Below, in pieces: positions 63,036-64,000 of a stretch of 64,000 bases of DNA; position 1 is the first letter of the stretch; every line of letters begins with the position of its first letter. The translations under genes and the position numbers were made by a program. Source of the DNA: Spirosoma utsteinense (GTDB lineage Bacteria > Bacteroidota > Bacteroidia > Cytophagales > Spirosomataceae). The notes under the pieces were generated by a model. The model worked only from the letters and a program-made list of their open reading frames with translations, was not told where the DNA came from and did not search any database. The stretch lies in assembly GCF_014282275.1 (NCBI RefSeq), contig NZ_VFIA01000027.1:1-64000 (forward strand), written 5' to 3'.

Positions 63036-63494
63036 ATGACCAGTGATACCACCAAACAGGATCTATACAATCAGTGTGTGGACTATGTTCAGCAGCGGAT
63101 TAATACGGCAAAGTTAGCTATGGAAGCCGCCCAGGAGTCGGCTAATTCAGAATCCAAGAGCAGTGCCGGCGATAAATACGAAACTGGTCGGGCTATGGCT
63201 CAACTGGAGCGGGATCGGCATGCTCAACTGCTGGCGCAGGCCCGTAAAATGGAACATGAATTAACCCGGCTCAACGTAGGAAAAGCGTATGAGACGGTTC
63301 AGCCGGGAAGTCTGGTAACGACCAACCGCGGTGTCTTTTTTATCAGCATTAGTGCCGGTAAGCTAGCCATTGCAGGTACTGATTACTTCGCCGTTTCTCC
63401 CGCTTCTCCTGTGGCCACGGCGCTATCAGGTCATAAGGTGGGCGACGCAGTGACGTTCAATACCGTTGTTTACCAGATCGTGTCAGTTTTTTAG
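63036..63494 (+). CDS. GreA/GreB-like C-terminal-fold protein
   Basis: This 152-residue protein has an N-terminal helical hairpin (LYNQCVDYVQQRINTAKLAME, DKYETGRAMAQLERDRHAQLLAQA) and a C-terminal beta domain (VQPGSLVTTNRGVFFISI, VGDAVTFNTVVYQIVSVF). This resembles GreA/GreB-like transcript cleavage factors or their FKBP-like domain. Homologues are often labelled 3-oxoacyl-ACP synthase, which I reject since no ketosynthase motif exists. Third gene of the GMC operon. Function not established. Confidence 0.78.
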   Translation: MTSDTTKQDLYNQCVDYVQQRINTAKLAMEAAQESANSESKSSAGDKYETGRAMAQLERDRHAQLLAQARKMEHELTRLNVGKAYETVQPGSLVTTNRGVFFISISAGKLAIAGTDYFAVSPASPVATALSGHKVGDAVTFNTVVYQIVSVF

Positions 63495-63496
63495 CC

Positions 63497-63628
63497 TAGC
63501 CCTGCCAGTGGTCGCAGACCCTGGTAATGGCTTTTTCCGGCTTAAGGTCTCTTGTTGAAAAGCCACTATCCGGAAAAGCCACTATTAGAAAAAGCCACGA
63601 CCAGGGTCTGCGACCACTGGCAGGGCTA
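63497..63628. repeat. REP-like inverted repeat pair (copy 2)
   Basis: Arms 63497-63537 and 63588-63628 are 41 bp reverse complements with two mismatches. The arm contains the same words as copy 1 at 15914 (cctgccagtggtc ... gaccctggtaatggct) but with inner loop gca instead of cgtaag. The 50-bp interior holds two further copies of aaaagccacta, giving a 16-base rhythm with the arm end. It lies between the end of the GMC operon (63494) and the rplI terminator. Confidence 0.85.
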
Positions 63629-63634
63629 AAACTA

Positions 63635-63680
63635 AAACAGTTCGGGTTCCTCTGAGTGATCAGAGGAACCCGAACTGTTT
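63635..63680 (-). terminator. Terminator of rplI
   Basis: A 21-bp perfect stem (63635-63655 with 63660-63680; core cgggttcctctga) with loop gtga lies 23 bases past the rplI stop at 63703. The following T-run on the minus strand is short. Confidence 0.85.
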
Positions 63681-63702
63681 ATTACAAAGGAGTAGGGCGC
63701 GA

Positions 63703-64000
63703 TTAGTCGGCAGCTACAACTTCAAATTTCACTTTGTGCTTCACATCCTTGTGCAGGTCGAGCGATGCTTCGTAGTTACCAAGGGTCTTCACATCATCAA
63801 CCGTAATTTTCTTCCGGTCGATATCGAAGCCTTTCTCACGCAGGGCGTCAGCTACCTGCGTGTTGGTTACGCGGCCGAAGATTTTGCCGCTGTCGCCCGC
63901 TTTCGCAGGAATCGTCAGCGTCATTTCGCCGATACCAGCAGCAATTGTTTGCGCTTCGGTTTTGATTTTTTCAGCTTTGTGAGCTGCCTGGCGAATGTTC
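63703..64000 (-). CDS. rplI: 50S ribosomal protein L9 (C-terminal part, cut by the window edge)
   Basis: About 98 residues of L9 are seen; the N-terminal third lies beyond the right edge. The reading frame runs open to base 63999 as NIRQAAHKAEKIKTEAQ..., then IPAKAGDSGKIFGRVTNTQV, ADALREKGFDIDRKKITVDD and a C-terminal beta strand (HKVKFEVVAAD). This is the long connecting helix and the C-terminal rRNA-binding domain. An ATG at 63922-63924 is internal, not the start. In most Bacteroidota rpsF and rpsR lie just upstream. Confidence 0.95.
   Translation of the reverse strand, partial: NIRQAAHKAEKIKTEAQTIAAGIGEMTLTIPAKAGDSGKIFGRVTNTQVADALREKGFDIDRKKITVDDVKTLGNYEASLDLHKDVKHKVKFEVVAAD

Noticed and set aside
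1-64000. tRNA, rRNA or tmRNA genes
   Set aside because: Reading both strands by eye I found no cloverleaf with a GGTTCGA-type T-arm and CCA-proximal stem outside coding regions. A covariance-model scan would settle this.

Overview
The window looks like a chromosomal segment of a Bacteroidota species of the order Cytophagales, most like Spirosoma and its relatives (inference). The grounds are two SusC/SusD operons, two FecR genes, a Bacteroidota-type transcarbamylase in the arginine operon, small families typical of the phylum (DUF4286, DUF2851, DUF1735), near absence of Shine-Dalgarno sequences, and promoters of the TTG-N19-TAnnTTTG type. I see no transposase, phage gene, CRISPR array, rRNA or tRNA. 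Nearly all genes are intact. The exceptions are one decayed small gene (21474-21780) and rplI, which is cut by the right edge.

Layout. 0.4-6.6 kb, minus strand: an ECF sigma factor, a FecR anti-sigma factor and an unusual protein that joins an STN domain to 16-residue repeats, followed by a TonB-dependent receptor that itself lacks STN. 6.8-9.7 kb: an XRE regulator, then clpP and clpX. 9.9-12.1 kb: two paralogous lipoproteins with C-terminal hydrophobic hairpins and an alpha/beta hydrolase. 12.2-15.2 kb: an argD-argF'-argB arginine operon. 15.2-17 kb: an NlpC/P60 peptidase, a REP-like inverted repeat and two small genes. 17.3-21.4 kb: a GT4 fusion protein and a GH130 enzyme. 21.5-27.4 kb: a decayed gene and a small SusC-SusD-DUF1735 operon. 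27.4-29.4 kb: a 1-kb gene-free stretch and two acidic, probably disordered proteins. 29.5-34 kb: housekeeping genes (meaB, ispD, queA), a small conserved protein and an NHL/SMP-30 lipoprotein.

34.2-45.5 kb holds the most interesting system. It is a sugar-uptake locus (FecR, SusC, SusD) whose only enzymes are a Tat-exported Gfo/Idh/MocA oxidoreductase, a Tat-exported TIM-barrel protein of the sugar isomerase/epimerase family, and DUF1080 (3-keto-disaccharide hydrolase family) proteins. No classical glycoside hydrolase is present. This fits cleavage of glycosides by oxidation at C3 followed by elimination or hydrolysis in the periplasm (inference).

45.6-64 kb is a mix of single genes: an acetoacetate-decarboxylase-like protein, an acyl-CoA ligase, a DksA-type zinc finger protein, an FAD/NAD oxidoreductase, a 2'-5' RNA ligase-like protein, OsmC, lipA, a lycopene cyclase, metK, hpf, a cytochrome P450, two tandem stress-type SDRs, a GMC oxidoreductase with two small partners, and the 3' part of rplI.

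Intergenic DNA is rich in long perfect inverted repeats. Some are clear terminators. Others do not fit that role: a 35-bp REP-like pair present twice (15.9 and 63.5 kb), a five-copy 16-bp minisatellite (36.3 kb), and a long inverted repeat in the divergent osmC region (52.2 kb).
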